From: Brumimicrobium sp033722555
GTDB lineage: Bacteria > Bacteroidota > Bacteroidia > Flavobacteriales_D > Crocinitomicaceae
Length of the DNA stretch: 64,000 nt
Assembly (NCBI GenBank): GCA_033722555.1
Contig: JAWVYS010000002.1
Location: 62,001 to 126,000, forward strand
Reading direction: 5' to 3'
Shown: positions 9,085 to 18,366 of the stretch, one piece after another
Layout of the letters: the number at the start of each line of letters is the position of its first letter
Position numbering within the stretch: position 1 is the first letter of the stretch
The notes under the pieces: model-generated
Told to the model about the DNA's origin: nothing
The model's database searches: none
What the model saw: the letters and a program-made list of their open reading frames with translations, nothing else
Program-made: the position numbers and the translations under genes

Positions 9085-10922
9085 CGGCAATACCAGTTTT
9101 GAAATACAATATATGCCCATATAACGATGGCAGATTCACCCGGTTTGCTGCTGAATAGTTTATTCTTTAATTCCTGTACTGCATTCTTATTAAAAAACTT
9201 CTGATCGTCGATAAACGAAGAGTCAAACCAGCGTTTGTCCACGATGTCAAACCAACCTTCTGTAAGCCATACCTGCAAAGGTACCTCAAAGCCTTTTTTT
9301 GAGCGATTCAAAATTTCTTGAGGGATTAAATCTTTAAATGCATCTCTTAGAATTCTCTTACCCACTCCATTCTCCAGTTTGAAACTTTGATCAATTCCGT
9401 TAACAAAAGACACCAGTTCAACATCCAGAAACGGAACCCGAACCTCTAAACTGTGGCGCATACTCATTATATCCACTTTCTTGAGCATGTCGTTTGGCAA
9501 AACGAATAATTGATCTGCTAAAAGAAATCCGTTCAAGGATCTATCGCTGAGATCGAGTTTTGATAAAGGATCGTTTACAATTTTCAGAAGCTCATTTCGG
9601 GAATCATCCGAAATAAAAGATGAAAGAAACCAGTATTTGCCAGGCCATTCTTCGTTTAGCAGCTGTTTGAATTTGGATGCCTGCCTGACCTTGTTATTCC
9701 ATCGGCTATTTCTGTTTCCGGTGTTGAAGCTACCAAAAACATGTGCGGCCGTCTTCATCAACGGATTTACATGTAGACTTTTTACATATGCCTTATGTTT
9801 ATTATATCCCGCAAATAGTTCGTCGGCACCATCCCCTGAAAGGCACACGGTAAGTTTTTCTCTGGCCGCTCTAGAGAGAAAATACATGGCAATAGCACTC
9901 GAATCTGCAAAGGGTTCGTCAAAAGAATCAAGGACATTCTTCATTTCATATAAAACGCTCTTCCTATCCAGTATTACCGCATGGTGATTGGAACCTATGT
10001 GTTGAGCCACCTTCTGTGCATATTCAGATTCATCGAAAAACTTGCTTTCGGAAAATCCCACAGAATAGGTATTTAAATCGGTTTTAAAATCTGCTGCCAC
10101 AGCTGAAACAATCGAGCTATCCAGCCCTCCACTCAAAAAAGTACCGACAGGAACATCCGCCTCCAGCCTTCTGATTACTGCATTTTCCACATATTCCCTC
10201 GTTGTTCTAACGGCCTCTTCGTATGTCAACGATGTATTCAACTTCATTTCCGGCGAAAAATATCTGACGAAATCAAGATCCTTTCCTTTGACTTTTAAAT
10301 AATGGCCGGGCAATAATTTCTGCACGCCACGCAGAATAGTCTTGGGTGCGGGGATATAGGTAAACTTAAAATAATAATTCAAGGATTCGTGGTCTATCTC
10401 CCAAGCGGATAGCATTTCCCGAAATGAAGTAAGCTCAGAGGCAAACAATACGCTGTCGTTCTCAACTGCAAATAAAAGAGGATTGATACCCATCTGATCT
10501 CTTGCAAGAATCAAAGCATCCTCTGTTTTATCATAAAACGCAAAGGAAAAACAACCCCTGAGTGCTTTAATTCCTTCTTCGCCCTGATCTATCAGGTGCT
10601 GAAGAAGAACCTCGGTATCTGAAGAGGTGTGAAAAACAACTCCTTTCTTTAACAAATCGTTTTTCAGGTGCTGGTAATTATATATTTCTCCGTTAAAAAT
10701 GAGAGAATATCTTCCTGTTTCGTCAATGAAAGGCTGATTCGATCGTGGGTTTAAATCAATTATGGCGAGGCGGTTATGCCCAAGTACCGCATTTCCGGTT
10801 GATAGGATACCTGTATCGTCAGGACCCCTGTGATTTTGTGTTTTTAGAGCTTCTTCAACACGTTTTTGGTCCGATTTTTTCGGTTCTTCGTTAAAAAATT
10901 TTATTCCGACTATGCCACACAC
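9069..10922 (-). CDS. asnB: Glutamine-hydrolysing asparagine synthase, GTG start
   Basis: This class II glutamine amidotransferase makes asparagine from aspartate, ATP and glutamine, or performs an equivalent amidation in polysaccharide assembly. The start is set by chemistry: the GTG at 10922 is followed directly by a Cys codon, giving M-CGIVGIKF, whose Cys must become the N-terminal nucleophile. The upstream ATG at 11027 would bury it under 35 residues. The glutaminase domain occupies about residues 2-200. The synthetase domain has the PPi loop FLSGGLDSSIVSA (near 250) and the CLSGDGADELFAGY segment. Length is 617 residues. As first gene of the polysaccharide run, a role in sugar or wall amidation is possible; free asparagine synthesis is equally likely. 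Confidence 0.94.
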   Translation of the reverse strand: MCGIVGIKFFNEEPKKSDQKRVEEALKTQNHRGPDDTGILSTGNAVLGHNRLAIIDLNPRSNQPFIDETGRYSLIFNGEIYNYQHLKNDLLKKGVVFHTSSDTEVLLQHLIDQGEEGIKALRGCFSFAFYDKTEDALILARDQMGINPLLFAVENDSVLFASELTSFREMLSAWEIDHESLNYYFKFTYIPAPKTILRGVQKLLPGHYLKVKGKDLDFVRYFSPEMKLNTSLTYEEAVRTTREYVENAVIRRLEADVPVGTFLSGGLDSSIVSAVAADFKTDLNTYSVGFSESKFFDESEYAQKVAQHIGSNHHAVILDRKSVLYEMKNVLDSFDEPFADSSAIAMYFLSRAAREKLTVCLSGDGADELFAGYNKHKAYVKSLHVNPLMKTAAHVFGSFNTGNRNSRWNNKVRQASKFKQLLNEEWPGKYWFLSSFISDDSRNELLKIVNDPLSKLDLSDRSLNGFLLADQLFVLPNDMLKKVDIMSMRHSLEVRVPFLDVELVSFVNGIDQSFKLENGVGKRILRDAFKDLIPQEILNRSKKGFEVPLQVWLTEGWFDIVDKRWFDSSFIDDQKFFNKNAVQELKNKLFSSKPGESAIVIWAYIVFQNWYCRWTEK

Positions 10923-10961
10923 GTTTTTTTGTCGATTTTTAATGAAAATTTGAAACAGACC

Positions 10962-12431
10962 ATGAAGATAATAGTAGTTTGCACATTTTACTTCCTTTCT
11001 TTTAATTTCTGTCCCGGTTTTACGCAATCCAATAAAGTACAGCTGGCAATTGATTCTTTTGTATCTTCTGAAGGGTTGGAAAACGCAGCGATATCTTTTG
11101 CGGCTTACGATATCACAAACAAAACGTCGATCGCTGAGAAAAACTCTACCATGGCTCTTTCGCCGGCTTCCGTGGTAAAACTTTTTACCACCGCAGCAGC
11201 ATTTGAAGTACTGGGAAAAGATTATAAACCTGTAACACGCCTATACATCGATAAAAACCCTGATTCTCTTGGAGTCCTGCGAGGGGATGTTTTTATACGA
11301 GGGGGCGGCGACCCTACTCTGGGAAGCCGGTTTTTTTACGAAAGAGAAAATCAGGACGATTTCCTCGATGAATGGCTAAAAGTTTTAAAGCACTTAGGAA
11401 TTAAAAAAATAACAGGGAGAATAATTGCCGACGGTTCTGCGTTCGGATACGAAGGTGCCCCCGACGGTTGGTCCTGGTCAGATCTGGGGAATTATTACGG
11501 ATCGGGTCCTTCAGGTTGTGTAATATATGATAATATGACTTATTTACATTTTTCCACAAGCCGTGAGTTAAACGGTCTCACTACTCTGGATTCGATGACC
11601 CCAAAAATTGAAGGATACTCATTATTTAACAGCGTAAGCACTTATAGTTCTTCAAGAGACAATGCTTACATCTACGGAGGACCATACAGCTATGACCGTT
11701 TTGCCGTGGGTAACCTTCCCCGCAACCAGAGCAATTTCGAGGTAAAAGCCAGTATTCCCGATCCAGAAATGCTATTGGCGCAGGAGTTTCACCGAAGAAT
11801 TTTGCAAGCAGGAATTGAAATACATAACCCTCCTACAGGCATGCGCTCTTTACTTCTCTTGGGAAATAATAAACCTGAATATTCGAATCAGAAAGAAATT
11901 CTGTCTTATAAAGGAAAATCTGTCTCTGATATTGCCTACTGGACCAACATGAGAAGTGTTAATTTATTCGCTGAGCAACTTCTTTGTCTGATTGGTTATG
12001 AGAAAACTACTGAAGGAACGACGTCTAAGAGTTCAGATTTCGTGAATAATTACTGGTCACCCCGGCTGAATAAAGCTATGTTTCAGACCGATGGAAGCGG
12101 ATTATCGAGAAGCAATGGTTTTAGTGCGGATCATTTTATTAAGTTGTTGGATTACATGCACGCATCCGGTAGTTTTGAAGCATTTAAAAACACCCTTCCG
12201 GTCGCAGGGCAATCAGGAACTCTTACGAGTCTCTGTAGAGGACAAGCGGCTGACGGTCGGATGTATGCCAAAAGCGGAACGATGAAAAGGATAAAGTCCT
12301 ATGCGGGTTATGTTGAAAGCAAGTCTGGTAAAACGATAGCTTTTGCACTAATCGTTAATAACGATGATTTGTCGGGATATACCCTCGTTCAGAAGATGGA
12401 GAATGTTTTTAATGCAATGGCTCAGTATTGA
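10962..12431 (+). CDS. dacB: PBP4-type D-alanyl-D-alanine carboxypeptidase/endopeptidase
   Basis: This periplasmic serine peptidase trims or opens peptidoglycan cross-links. The ATG at 10962 gives a clear signal peptide (MKIIVVCTFYFLSFNFC then TQS); an earlier in-frame ATG lies inside asnB on the other strand. All three active-site motifs of the S13 family are present: SVVK (about residues 70-73, in SPASVVKLFTT), SVN (near 332, in MRSVNLFAEQLL) and KSG (near 436, in YAKSGTMKRIKSYAG). Length is 489 residues. The gene diverges from asnB with only 39 bases between the two starts, so the promoters must overlap the coding ends. The product is certain at family level. Confidence 0.93.
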   Translation: MKIIVVCTFYFLSFNFCPGFTQSNKVQLAIDSFVSSEGLENAAISFAAYDITNKTSIAEKNSTMALSPASVVKLFTTAAAFEVLGKDYKPVTRLYIDKNPDSLGVLRGDVFIRGGGDPTLGSRFFYERENQDDFLDEWLKVLKHLGIKKITGRIIADGSAFGYEGAPDGWSWSDLGNYYGSGPSGCVIYDNMTYLHFSTSRELNGLTTLDSMTPKIEGYSLFNSVSTYSSSRDNAYIYGGPYSYDRFAVGNLPRNQSNFEVKASIPDPEMLLAQEFHRRILQAGIEIHNPPTGMRSLLLLGNNKPEYSNQKEILSYKGKSVSDIAYWTNMRSVNLFAEQLLCLIGYEKTTEGTTSKSSDFVNNYWSPRLNKAMFQTDGSGLSRSNGFSADHFIKLLDYMHASGSFEAFKNTLPVAGQSGTLTSLCRGQAADGRMYAKSGTMKRIKSYAGYVESKSGKTIAFALIVNNDDLSGYTLVQKMENVFNAMAQY

Positions 12432-12611
12432 TATTTGTAGAAATTAGAGTTTTTAGAAGTTGGATATTAGACTCCAATGGCTGCCGCCATATTTCGAGAG
12501 ATAACACTTAAGAATTATTCTTTACATCATTAAATTATTTAAGAACCGCAGAATATCGAATATGAAATAGAAAACTTCTACGTTCTATCTTCTACCTTTT
12601 CCTCTCCCAAT

Positions 12612-13064
12612 TCACTGCTCCAAGCGGATCACAACTTTCTTGCCTGGATAACCTAAGGTCGAATAACTCTCAAATTCTTTTCGCTTGCGTTTGCTTTCTA
12701 TTACTTTATATGCACCGCTGAAATTATAGGTTTGTTGTTCTACTTCTTCTGTGTAGAAGTCTGAGCAGTCTGCGGTATCTACGACCCGTGAAATGTTAAA
12801 GCGCTCTGCCTTGTCGTTAAACTGCCAATAAAATTGACTCTCTATTCCTTCCAAAATCCAGGAAGATGTACAAAGTGAAGTATCATAAATATCGCAATCA
12901 TTAACTTGCCATACAGGCAAAGGAGACAAATTTGCTCCATCTACCGAAAGTTCAACCACATTCCAAGTGCCCGGACGCATTAAACGTTTGGAAGCTCGTT
13001 TGTTTTTGTCACAGGCTACGCAAAGGATAGCAACGGAAAAGAGAAATACTATTATATTTTTCAT
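12612..13064 (-). CDS. Small lipoprotein, lipocalin-like
   Basis: The product is not recognised by name. It is a 150-residue lipoprotein with lipobox CVAC (Cys18) followed by a predicted beta-rich domain that starts with MRPGTWNVVELSVDG, the opening seen in many Bacteroidota lipocalin-like lipoproteins. Four Cys in the domain (in DCDIYDTSLC, CTSSW and DCSD contexts) could form disulphides. It lies 88 bases after the large T9SS gene on the same strand, so it may be the last gene of that locus, although it could also have its own promoter. No enzyme motif is visible. The 180 bases between it and dacB show only A/T-rich sequence. Confidence 0.75.
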   Translation of the reverse strand: MKNIIVFLFSVAILCVACDKNKRASKRLMRPGTWNVVELSVDGANLSPLPVWQVNDCDIYDTSLCTSSWILEGIESQFYWQFNDKAERFNISRVVDTADCSDFYTEEVEQQTYNFSGAYKVIESKRKRKEFESYSTLGYPGKKVVIRLEQ

Positions 13065-13152
13065 GATTCTAAGTTATTCTTGTTATTTCAGAAGTTCAGA
13101 TATATTTCTGTTTTTATTTTAAAAGTAAAACAACCACTTTTCTAATATTAAA

Positions 13153-16038
13153 CTACTGTTTCACTAATCGCTTTACATATCTCTCCCCATTCACAGTTAA
13201 ATGTACTAAATATATTCCACGAGCTAAAATCTGTGTATCCAGTGTTAACTGATTTTCACCGGCATTTAATCTATCACCGTTTAATATATCCATGAGTACC
13301 TTTCCACTTAGATCTGTGACTATCAATCTGGCGTCCGTCGCTTCTTTTAGGGCTATTACCGCGTTAGCTCCACCGTTCGTTGGGTTCGGGTATAAATTAA
13401 ATAAGAACTCTGTTTGTTCATTACTCACGCTGAGTGATTTTTCGTTTTCACTTTCGCTATTTTTATTTTTCATGCTTTTTGTAGAAATATTGGCTTGATA
13501 TGAATTATTATCATTACAAAACGCTTTTACTTCCGTATCTGTTTGTGGAGGCATTGGATTACTGTAATCCAGTACAGGGACTATTGAAAATTGCATTTCT
13601 GGAGGAGTAGTTGACTCAGGAGTAATAGTTACTTCATTCCCCGCCTCGACTTTTACTTCAAAACCATTTGCTACTGTAAAGTCTCCTTCCACAGTAATGT
13701 CATTCCATGCTTTGCAGGTGTATGTGTTTCCATCTAATATGCATCCTTCAACAGGACTGCCATCAAAGTTGGCTCCGGATAAGAATAAATTTTCTGGGTA
13801 TTGGGTGATGTCTCCTGGTGAGCCAGATAAGTTAGGATATAGTGGGTTCTCATCAACATATGAAATGTCATCAGGATGTACTTTATAAGTCAACATATAT
13901 GTGTATTCATGCGGTGTACCATCTGATTTTTCTCCTTCGTAGGTGACATTGATTAGCAGTTTTAAGTAGATATTGTCAATTATTAATTTGTTTTCATCTT
14001 CGTCGGCGTTTTCATTGGATTCAAGGTGATCTTGATCACAAATAACGGGATCAAAAGCCTCTTCGCTTCCAAGTGTTAAAGTAATGTCTTCATGCAGTGT
14101 GCCAAAACTTCCCACCGTATTAATTAGAGCATTAATCGGAACATAAATGCTACTAAAGGATATATTATCAAGTTCTTGGTGTTGAGTAGCGCGAGTTGTT
14201 TCGTCCAATTCCTCAACTTCATCAACATTATGTGTTATACTTTCAATATTAACATTGTATTTTGGTTGATTAAGAACGGGTTCATTAGTATACGTGCAAC
14301 TCGGACAAACTGAAGCAAGCTCATTAGCCATTTTGCCATCTATGACTATAGAGGCTTGTATGGAAGACTTTTTAATATCTAAAGCATTATTAAATGTATA
14401 GCTTAGCTTTTCGTTCAATTTGAATTGAGTGATTCTACTGTATTTTTCTGCTACAAAATAATCCTCACCTGTTCCAGTAGGAACTACTACCAATTCGCAA
14501 CCTTCATATTCTAGAGTTTCAGAAACCTTAATTTTAGGACTTTTTAAAAGAGCAAACACACCCAGCGGATCGTTATAAACAGGATAATAGTGTTGGTCAG
14601 GCAAGTCTTCAGTTATTGAATTTCCATAGGTGCCTGGAGTATAGATAGTGGGACCGGGTTTGGGATCCACTTGGGTAAGTCGACCTTTAAAATACATTTC
14701 ACTAAGGGTAACCGTTGGCTTTTCTGGAATAGTAGGGGGATCTTTCTTTTTAAAATTATTATTAACAAAAGTCGATATTTCTTTTCCTAAAATTCCTTCA
14801 GCCGCTTTAAATACTTTTTCCCATCTTTCACTTAATTCCGAAGCTGTGACGTTTGTTCCAACAACTCCAGAAGCATGTTGTAAAAGACTATTAGTGAGTG
14901 CAACAGATATTGGAGATCCTCCAGTTGCAGCAGTTATTCCTACATCAAGTGCATGCTTTACCCACTTCACAATTGCGAGATTTTTATCAATTTGTTCGTT
15001 ATATTGCTGAACAATAGCAAGTTCTGCTTGATAATCTTCCATTCTTGAGATATAATCATCAAACAAATCTTCCATTTTTTTATACATAATGAATCCACCT
15101 TCATTAACTTCTGAGTCAAATTGATCTACTGAAAAACCGGAGAAAAAATCCTGATTTACAAGATTTCCATTAGCATCAACGATAGGCTCTTCCATCGAAA
15201 TTTGCCTTCCGTAAAGTTTTAAATCAATGTTTTTAACTAATTCAAAATCGAGATTTATTGCAGAAGCAAAATTACAAACACATGGATCATGAGACACTGT
15301 GAAATCAGCACTGAACCAGCGTTGTTTATCATTTGGTGCCTCCGCTATGGCTCCTACACTCACCATGTCTGTTGTTTGATCTAATGCTTGATCATATCCT
15401 TGGTGCATTCGAAACAATCCGTTTTTCTCATATTTATTTTCACCATTTAATGTTAACCTTATTCTGACCGCATCATAAGCATTATTGGCCGCCCATTCGT
15501 CTCCAATGTTTGCAAAAACTCTTATTTTTTCTAAATAACGATGATATAAAATAACATAAGGAATTCTTGGATGTTTATTTGATGCTCCCGGTACATCTGT
15601 ATACGGGCTGCCATCAGGAAAAAAACCGAGGTTCACTGCAATAAGCTCCCAACCATTTTGATGACTGGGAAGAAAACCACCCTGTCCATTCTCGGGCATA
15701 ACCACCTCATTATTAAGATAATCATAATATCCTGAAAATCCAGTAGGTACTGACCCCATCAAAGGAAACATGTACTGTGAATTTCCTAAATGAGAAAGAC
15801 CAACAGTTTGTAAATCTTCTAGATTCCCAGCAGAATTAAAAGGGATCCAATTGAAACTGTTAAGAAATCTAATGTCATAACCGGGTTCTATTTCGTTAGG
15901 CAAATTCGAGTTAGTTGGATTTTCGTGATTCGTACTAACCTCATTTGTACATGGATCCTCATTCTGCTGTCCATACAGAGTATTAATTTGTATAACTGAC
16001 AGAAAGGCAAAAACATTTATTAATAGTGTTGCTTTCAT
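13153..16038 (-). CDS. Large secreted protein with T9SS type A sorting tail
   Basis: This is a 961-residue protein of unknown function, predicted to be exported across the outer membrane and attached to the surface. The ATG at 16038 gives a standard signal peptide ending in LYGQ; the earlier ATG adds seven residues and runs into the preceding gene. The middle has a long helical segment (about 320-430, with ISRMEDYQAELAIVQQYNEQ) and beta-rich regions. Near 850 there is a three-coathanger-like motif, DFTVANGFEVKVEAGNEVTI. The C-terminus (FNLYPNPTNGG to YVKRLVKQ) matches the Por_Secre_tail pattern. It starts 4 bases after the preceding lipoprotein stop, so the two are coupled. No catalytic motif was found. 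Confidence 0.88.
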   Translation of the reverse strand: MKATLLINVFAFLSVIQINTLYGQQNEDPCTNEVSTNHENPTNSNLPNEIEPGYDIRFLNSFNWIPFNSAGNLEDLQTVGLSHLGNSQYMFPLMGSVPTGFSGYYDYLNNEVVMPENGQGGFLPSHQNGWELIAVNLGFFPDGSPYTDVPGASNKHPRIPYVILYHRYLEKIRVFANIGDEWAANNAYDAVRIRLTLNGENKYEKNGLFRMHQGYDQALDQTTDMVSVGAIAEAPNDKQRWFSADFTVSHDPCVCNFASAINLDFELVKNIDLKLYGRQISMEEPIVDANGNLVNQDFFSGFSVDQFDSEVNEGGFIMYKKMEDLFDDYISRMEDYQAELAIVQQYNEQIDKNLAIVKWVKHALDVGITAATGGSPISVALTNSLLQHASGVVGTNVTASELSERWEKVFKAAEGILGKEISTFVNNNFKKKDPPTIPEKPTVTLSEMYFKGRLTQVDPKPGPTIYTPGTYGNSITEDLPDQHYYPVYNDPLGVFALLKSPKIKVSETLEYEGCELVVVPTGTGEDYFVAEKYSRITQFKLNEKLSYTFNNALDIKKSSIQASIVIDGKMANELASVCPSCTYTNEPVLNQPKYNVNIESITHNVDEVEELDETTRATQHQELDNISFSSIYVPINALINTVGSFGTLHEDITLTLGSEEAFDPVICDQDHLESNENADEDENKLIIDNIYLKLLINVTYEGEKSDGTPHEYTYMLTYKVHPDDISYVDENPLYPNLSGSPGDITQYPENLFLSGANFDGSPVEGCILDGNTYTCKAWNDITVEGDFTVANGFEVKVEAGNEVTITPESTTPPEMQFSIVPVLDYSNPMPPQTDTEVKAFCNDNNSYQANISTKSMKNKNSESENEKSLSVSNEQTEFLFNLYPNPTNGGANAVIALKEATDARLIVTDLSGKVLMDILNGDRLNAGENQLTLDTQILARGIYLVHLTVNGERYVKRLVKQ

Positions 16039-16042
16039 GATT

Positions 16043-16840
16043 TTATAATTTTCTTCCAAATAATTTTTTGTTTACTTCTTGATTGATATCACCATTTACG
16101 TAATACCTGTAATTCATTTCACATACTGCATTCAAATGTAACCATGCTTGAAACGCACCTAAACCTTGACAGGAACCATTAAGATTAGTTCCTCCTTGTT
16201 CTTGCATGTATCTATAACTTTTACTCACGTCAAAATAATTTCCTGGACAAGTACTCCCCTGCCCATCAAAATTTGTTATATCCGCAGTATAGCAATTATT
16301 GTCAGGTGGGTATTCTTTAAAATCAATAACAATATCTATTGAGTCTGTACTGTTTTCTTGCGCCATACGGAAAGTGCCCTCTAGCAAATAAGGCTCATAA
16401 CACATGTCGTAGATATTAAAGGATTTCGTAATCGAATCATATCCATCATCGTTTGGGAAACATACTGAATTTGGATCTTTCTTTACCACAAGCGTAATAG
16501 GTATTGTGGAACCGACATGTTGAAGATCAAAGGTTTTATATGTTTCTTGATCTGTTTCGACATCTTGTCCTATATACCAAGTATAGTCAGCATTTTCTTC
16601 CTTGGCTCTAAACCGTATTTCTTTTCCATTTCGTCCAAAAACATGATCGGTAACAATCAGTTCACCATTTGAACCACCAAATCCATGCCTCTCCAAAATA
16701 TCAAAATCAGCACTCACCTCACTCGCACAACCACAGGGGTCTTTAGCTTCATTGTTCATCTGTGGCTGTTCTTTTTTGCAGGAATAAATCAGAATAAAGA
16801 CACCAATAAAAAGTAATGATACAACATGTTTCAATTTCAT
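16043..16840 (-). CDS. Lipoprotein of the first phase-variable surface locus
   Basis: This 265-residue lipoprotein has lipobox IYSC (Cys21) and is not otherwise recognised. After the lipid anchor there is a charged linker, then a Cys pair (DPCGCASEV) and two likely beta-sandwich regions. The first resembles a PKD/Ig-like fold (IRFRAKEENADYTWYIGQD, then TIPITLVVKKDP). The second (LEGTFRMAQENSTDSIDIVI) recalls lipocalin-like ligand folds. Its stop is 4 bases before the start of the T9SS protein, and it follows the head gene by 100 bases. The most likely role is a surface partner of the secreted protein. This is inference from position only. Confidence 0.78.
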   Translation of the reverse strand: MKLKHVVSLLFIGVFILIYSCKKEQPQMNNEAKDPCGCASEVSADFDILERHGFGGSNGELIVTDHVFGRNGKEIRFRAKEENADYTWYIGQDVETDQETYKTFDLQHVGSTIPITLVVKKDPNSVCFPNDDGYDSITKSFNIYDMCYEPYLLEGTFRMAQENSTDSIDIVIDFKEYPPDNNCYTADITNFDGQGSTCPGNYFDVSKSYRYMQEQGGTNLNGSCQGLGAFQAWLHLNAVCEMNYRYYVNGDINQEVNKKLFGRKL

Positions 16841-16940
16841 AATTCGAGGTTTTCAGTTAAAGTAAAGACGTAAATAAAGTCCTGATAGTTTGTTCTATAA
16901 AAGAAACGTGTATATCAGATCGTTATTTAACACAGACCTC

Positions 16941-18059
16941 TTATTGTTCTTCAAGAAGTTTCTTTACCATTTCTTCTAGTTGACGAAGCCTTTCTTTTAA
17001 AGCCTCATTTTCATTGCTCAGGGATTCAACTTCCTTATCCAACTCTATAATGTAAAGCATCTGCTCTTCACTAATTTGTAGATTTGCCATCGCAATTTTA
17101 CCGAGCCCGATATTTTCATCGAGAATTTGCTTTTCTGAAGGCATTCTCATCAAGTGACCATTTTTATTTATAAAAGACGCCTGCTCTTCTAAGGTAGGCA
17201 ATTTATACTCTGGTAAAAAGACAAAGTCAGGAATATCTTGCAGAGTAACTTTGACATCACGGGCTGTAACAAAACCATTTTGATCTACTTTGAAAACAGT
17301 TTTAAGATTGTCGTTGTTATATCCATTCACGTACTCGTCAAATCTTAAAAAGTCTCCTTTATTATTTGCGGCCAGACTGATCGTATTGACAACATGGATT
17401 CTCGCTAAATCATTAAACGTGAACAGAGCGGGCGTCCCTAGAAAAATATTTTGGGTACTTCTCAGTTGGCCGCGCACATCCAAAGAAAACAGTGGGTTAT
17501 CCGTACGTATTCCAACATTTATAGGACATTCATTATATATTTTGTTAAGTCCGTTATGCCATACAGGGGAAATGACATTTCCGTCGTTATCGATATTACA
17601 GTCACCATATATAGGTGTATAAATAGCATCAAAAAGGGATTCTAAAGTTTTTGGATAAGTTTTCCCGTTTTCATCTACAAAAAGAAGCTTGCCCAAAGTA
17701 TCGGTTGGATCCGCATAACCTGAAAAAACCACATCTCCTGTTAGTTTAAGGTTACCTTGTAATTCAAATCTTTCAAGGGGGTTAGAAATTCCAATACCGA
17801 CTTTACCGTCTTCGGTAATTCTCATTCGTTCGGTATTATTGGTTCGCATCTTTAAAGGAATAGGGTTAGTTGTTCCGATAAAATGAGAGGTGTCCGCATT
17901 GTTTCCTTGTGTTTCCCACTTTAGAGCGTTTCCATTCGCATTATTGTTAGGATTAGCATTCCCATTATTGTTTCCCTGAGCATAAGAACTTTGGTTCGTT
18001 AAGCAAAACATTCCGAATAAACACACCATAAGAGTGGTTAGTAAAGTTGTTCGTTTCAT
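16941..18059 (-). CDS. Head gene of first surface locus: secreted protein with Asn/Gly-rich N-terminus and coiled-coil tail
   Basis: Function is unknown. The ATG at 18059 gives a signal peptide ending in SSYAQ; the upstream ATG at 18116 would run back through the G-tract promoter and is rejected. Mature residues begin with an Asn/Gly-rich stretch, then LKWETQGNNADTSHFIGTTN, repeated beta-type units (TEDGKVGIGISNPLERF, NVGIRTDNPLFSLDVRGQ) as in Bacteroidota tail-fibre-like proteins, and a C-terminal segment (INKNGHLMRMPSEKQI) leading into a heptad coiled coil (ESLSNENEALKERLRQLEEM). It is closely similar over its first 250 or so residues to the gene at 38148, and diverges after that. Length is 372 residues. 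Transcription is probably controlled by the adjacent 10-G promoter. Confidence 0.85.
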   Translation of the reverse strand: MKRTTLLTTLMVCLFGMFCLTNQSSYAQGNNNGNANPNNNANGNALKWETQGNNADTSHFIGTTNPIPLKMRTNNTERMRITEDGKVGIGISNPLERFELQGNLKLTGDVVFSGYADPTDTLGKLLFVDENGKTYPKTLESLFDAIYTPIYGDCNIDNDGNVISPVWHNGLNKIYNECPINVGIRTDNPLFSLDVRGQLRSTQNIFLGTPALFTFNDLARIHVVNTISLAANNKGDFLRFDEYVNGYNNDNLKTVFKVDQNGFVTARDVKVTLQDIPDFVFLPEYKLPTLEEQASFINKNGHLMRMPSEKQILDENIGLGKIAMANLQISEEQMLYIIELDKEVESLSNENEALKERLRQLEEMVKKLLEEQ

Positions 18060-18092
18060 AAGTAGAAAATTATATAAGTTATTAATTATTAG

Positions 18093-18125
18093 CAATAATA
18101 CCCCCCCCCCAAGCACTTTACCAAA
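18093..18125 (-). promoter_or_regulatory. Candidate phase-variable promoter with 10-G tract
   Basis: Read on the minus strand, TTTG (18125-18122) is followed by 21 bases and then TATTATTG (18100-18093), close to the Bacteroidota -7 box TAnnTTTG. The last 10 bases of the spacer are all G (18110-18101). The box ends 33 bases before the head-gene ATG. The same arrangement with the same 21-base spacing precedes the paralogous head gene. A change in tract length would alter the spacing and thus promoter strength. The promoter call is from pattern only. Confidence 0.6.
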
Positions 18126-18366
18126 TATTAATAAAGTTTTAACATTTTTTGTATAAATACTGTTAACAAAGTGGCTTTCAATTAATTCTATGTTGCCGAA
18201 TCAGTGATTTATAGGAACTATGAAGTGACGGTCTATTTTATCTTTTGATCATATTGAAGGCAGCATATCGAATCCGGATTTGGGACTGACACTAGTTAGT
18301 TGTTTAGACTCCTGATATTAGATCTAAAAATCTAAACTCTTTCAACTAATTTAATCCCTGATGATT
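18126..18366. other. Non-coding gap between the first surface locus and a lipoprotein gene
   Basis: Upstream of the G-tract promoter there are about 240 bases with no plausible gene. The part next to the promoter is very A/T-rich and could hold an upstream activating region. Near 18300-18345 there is a short inverted repeat (TTTAGA/TCTAAA type) around GATATTAGATC, similar in flavour to the gap at 12450-12480. It could act as a weak terminator for the neighbouring lipoprotein gene or be chance in A/T-rich DNA. Confidence 0.4.

Noticed and set aside
12432..12611. Small gene or RNA in the gap between dacB and the lipoprotein gene
   Set aside because: No frame with a start and no stable hairpin was found; the sequence is plain A/T-rich.
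18101..18110. G tract as an assembly artefact
   Set aside because: A second locus has a similar tract at the same promoter position with the same spacing, which an artefact would not produce; exact lengths may still be off by one.
18060..18116. Upstream ATG (18116) as start of the first head gene
   Set aside because: It would translate the G tract and the -7 region into an odd N-terminus, while the ATG at 18059 gives a clean signal peptide matching the paralogue.
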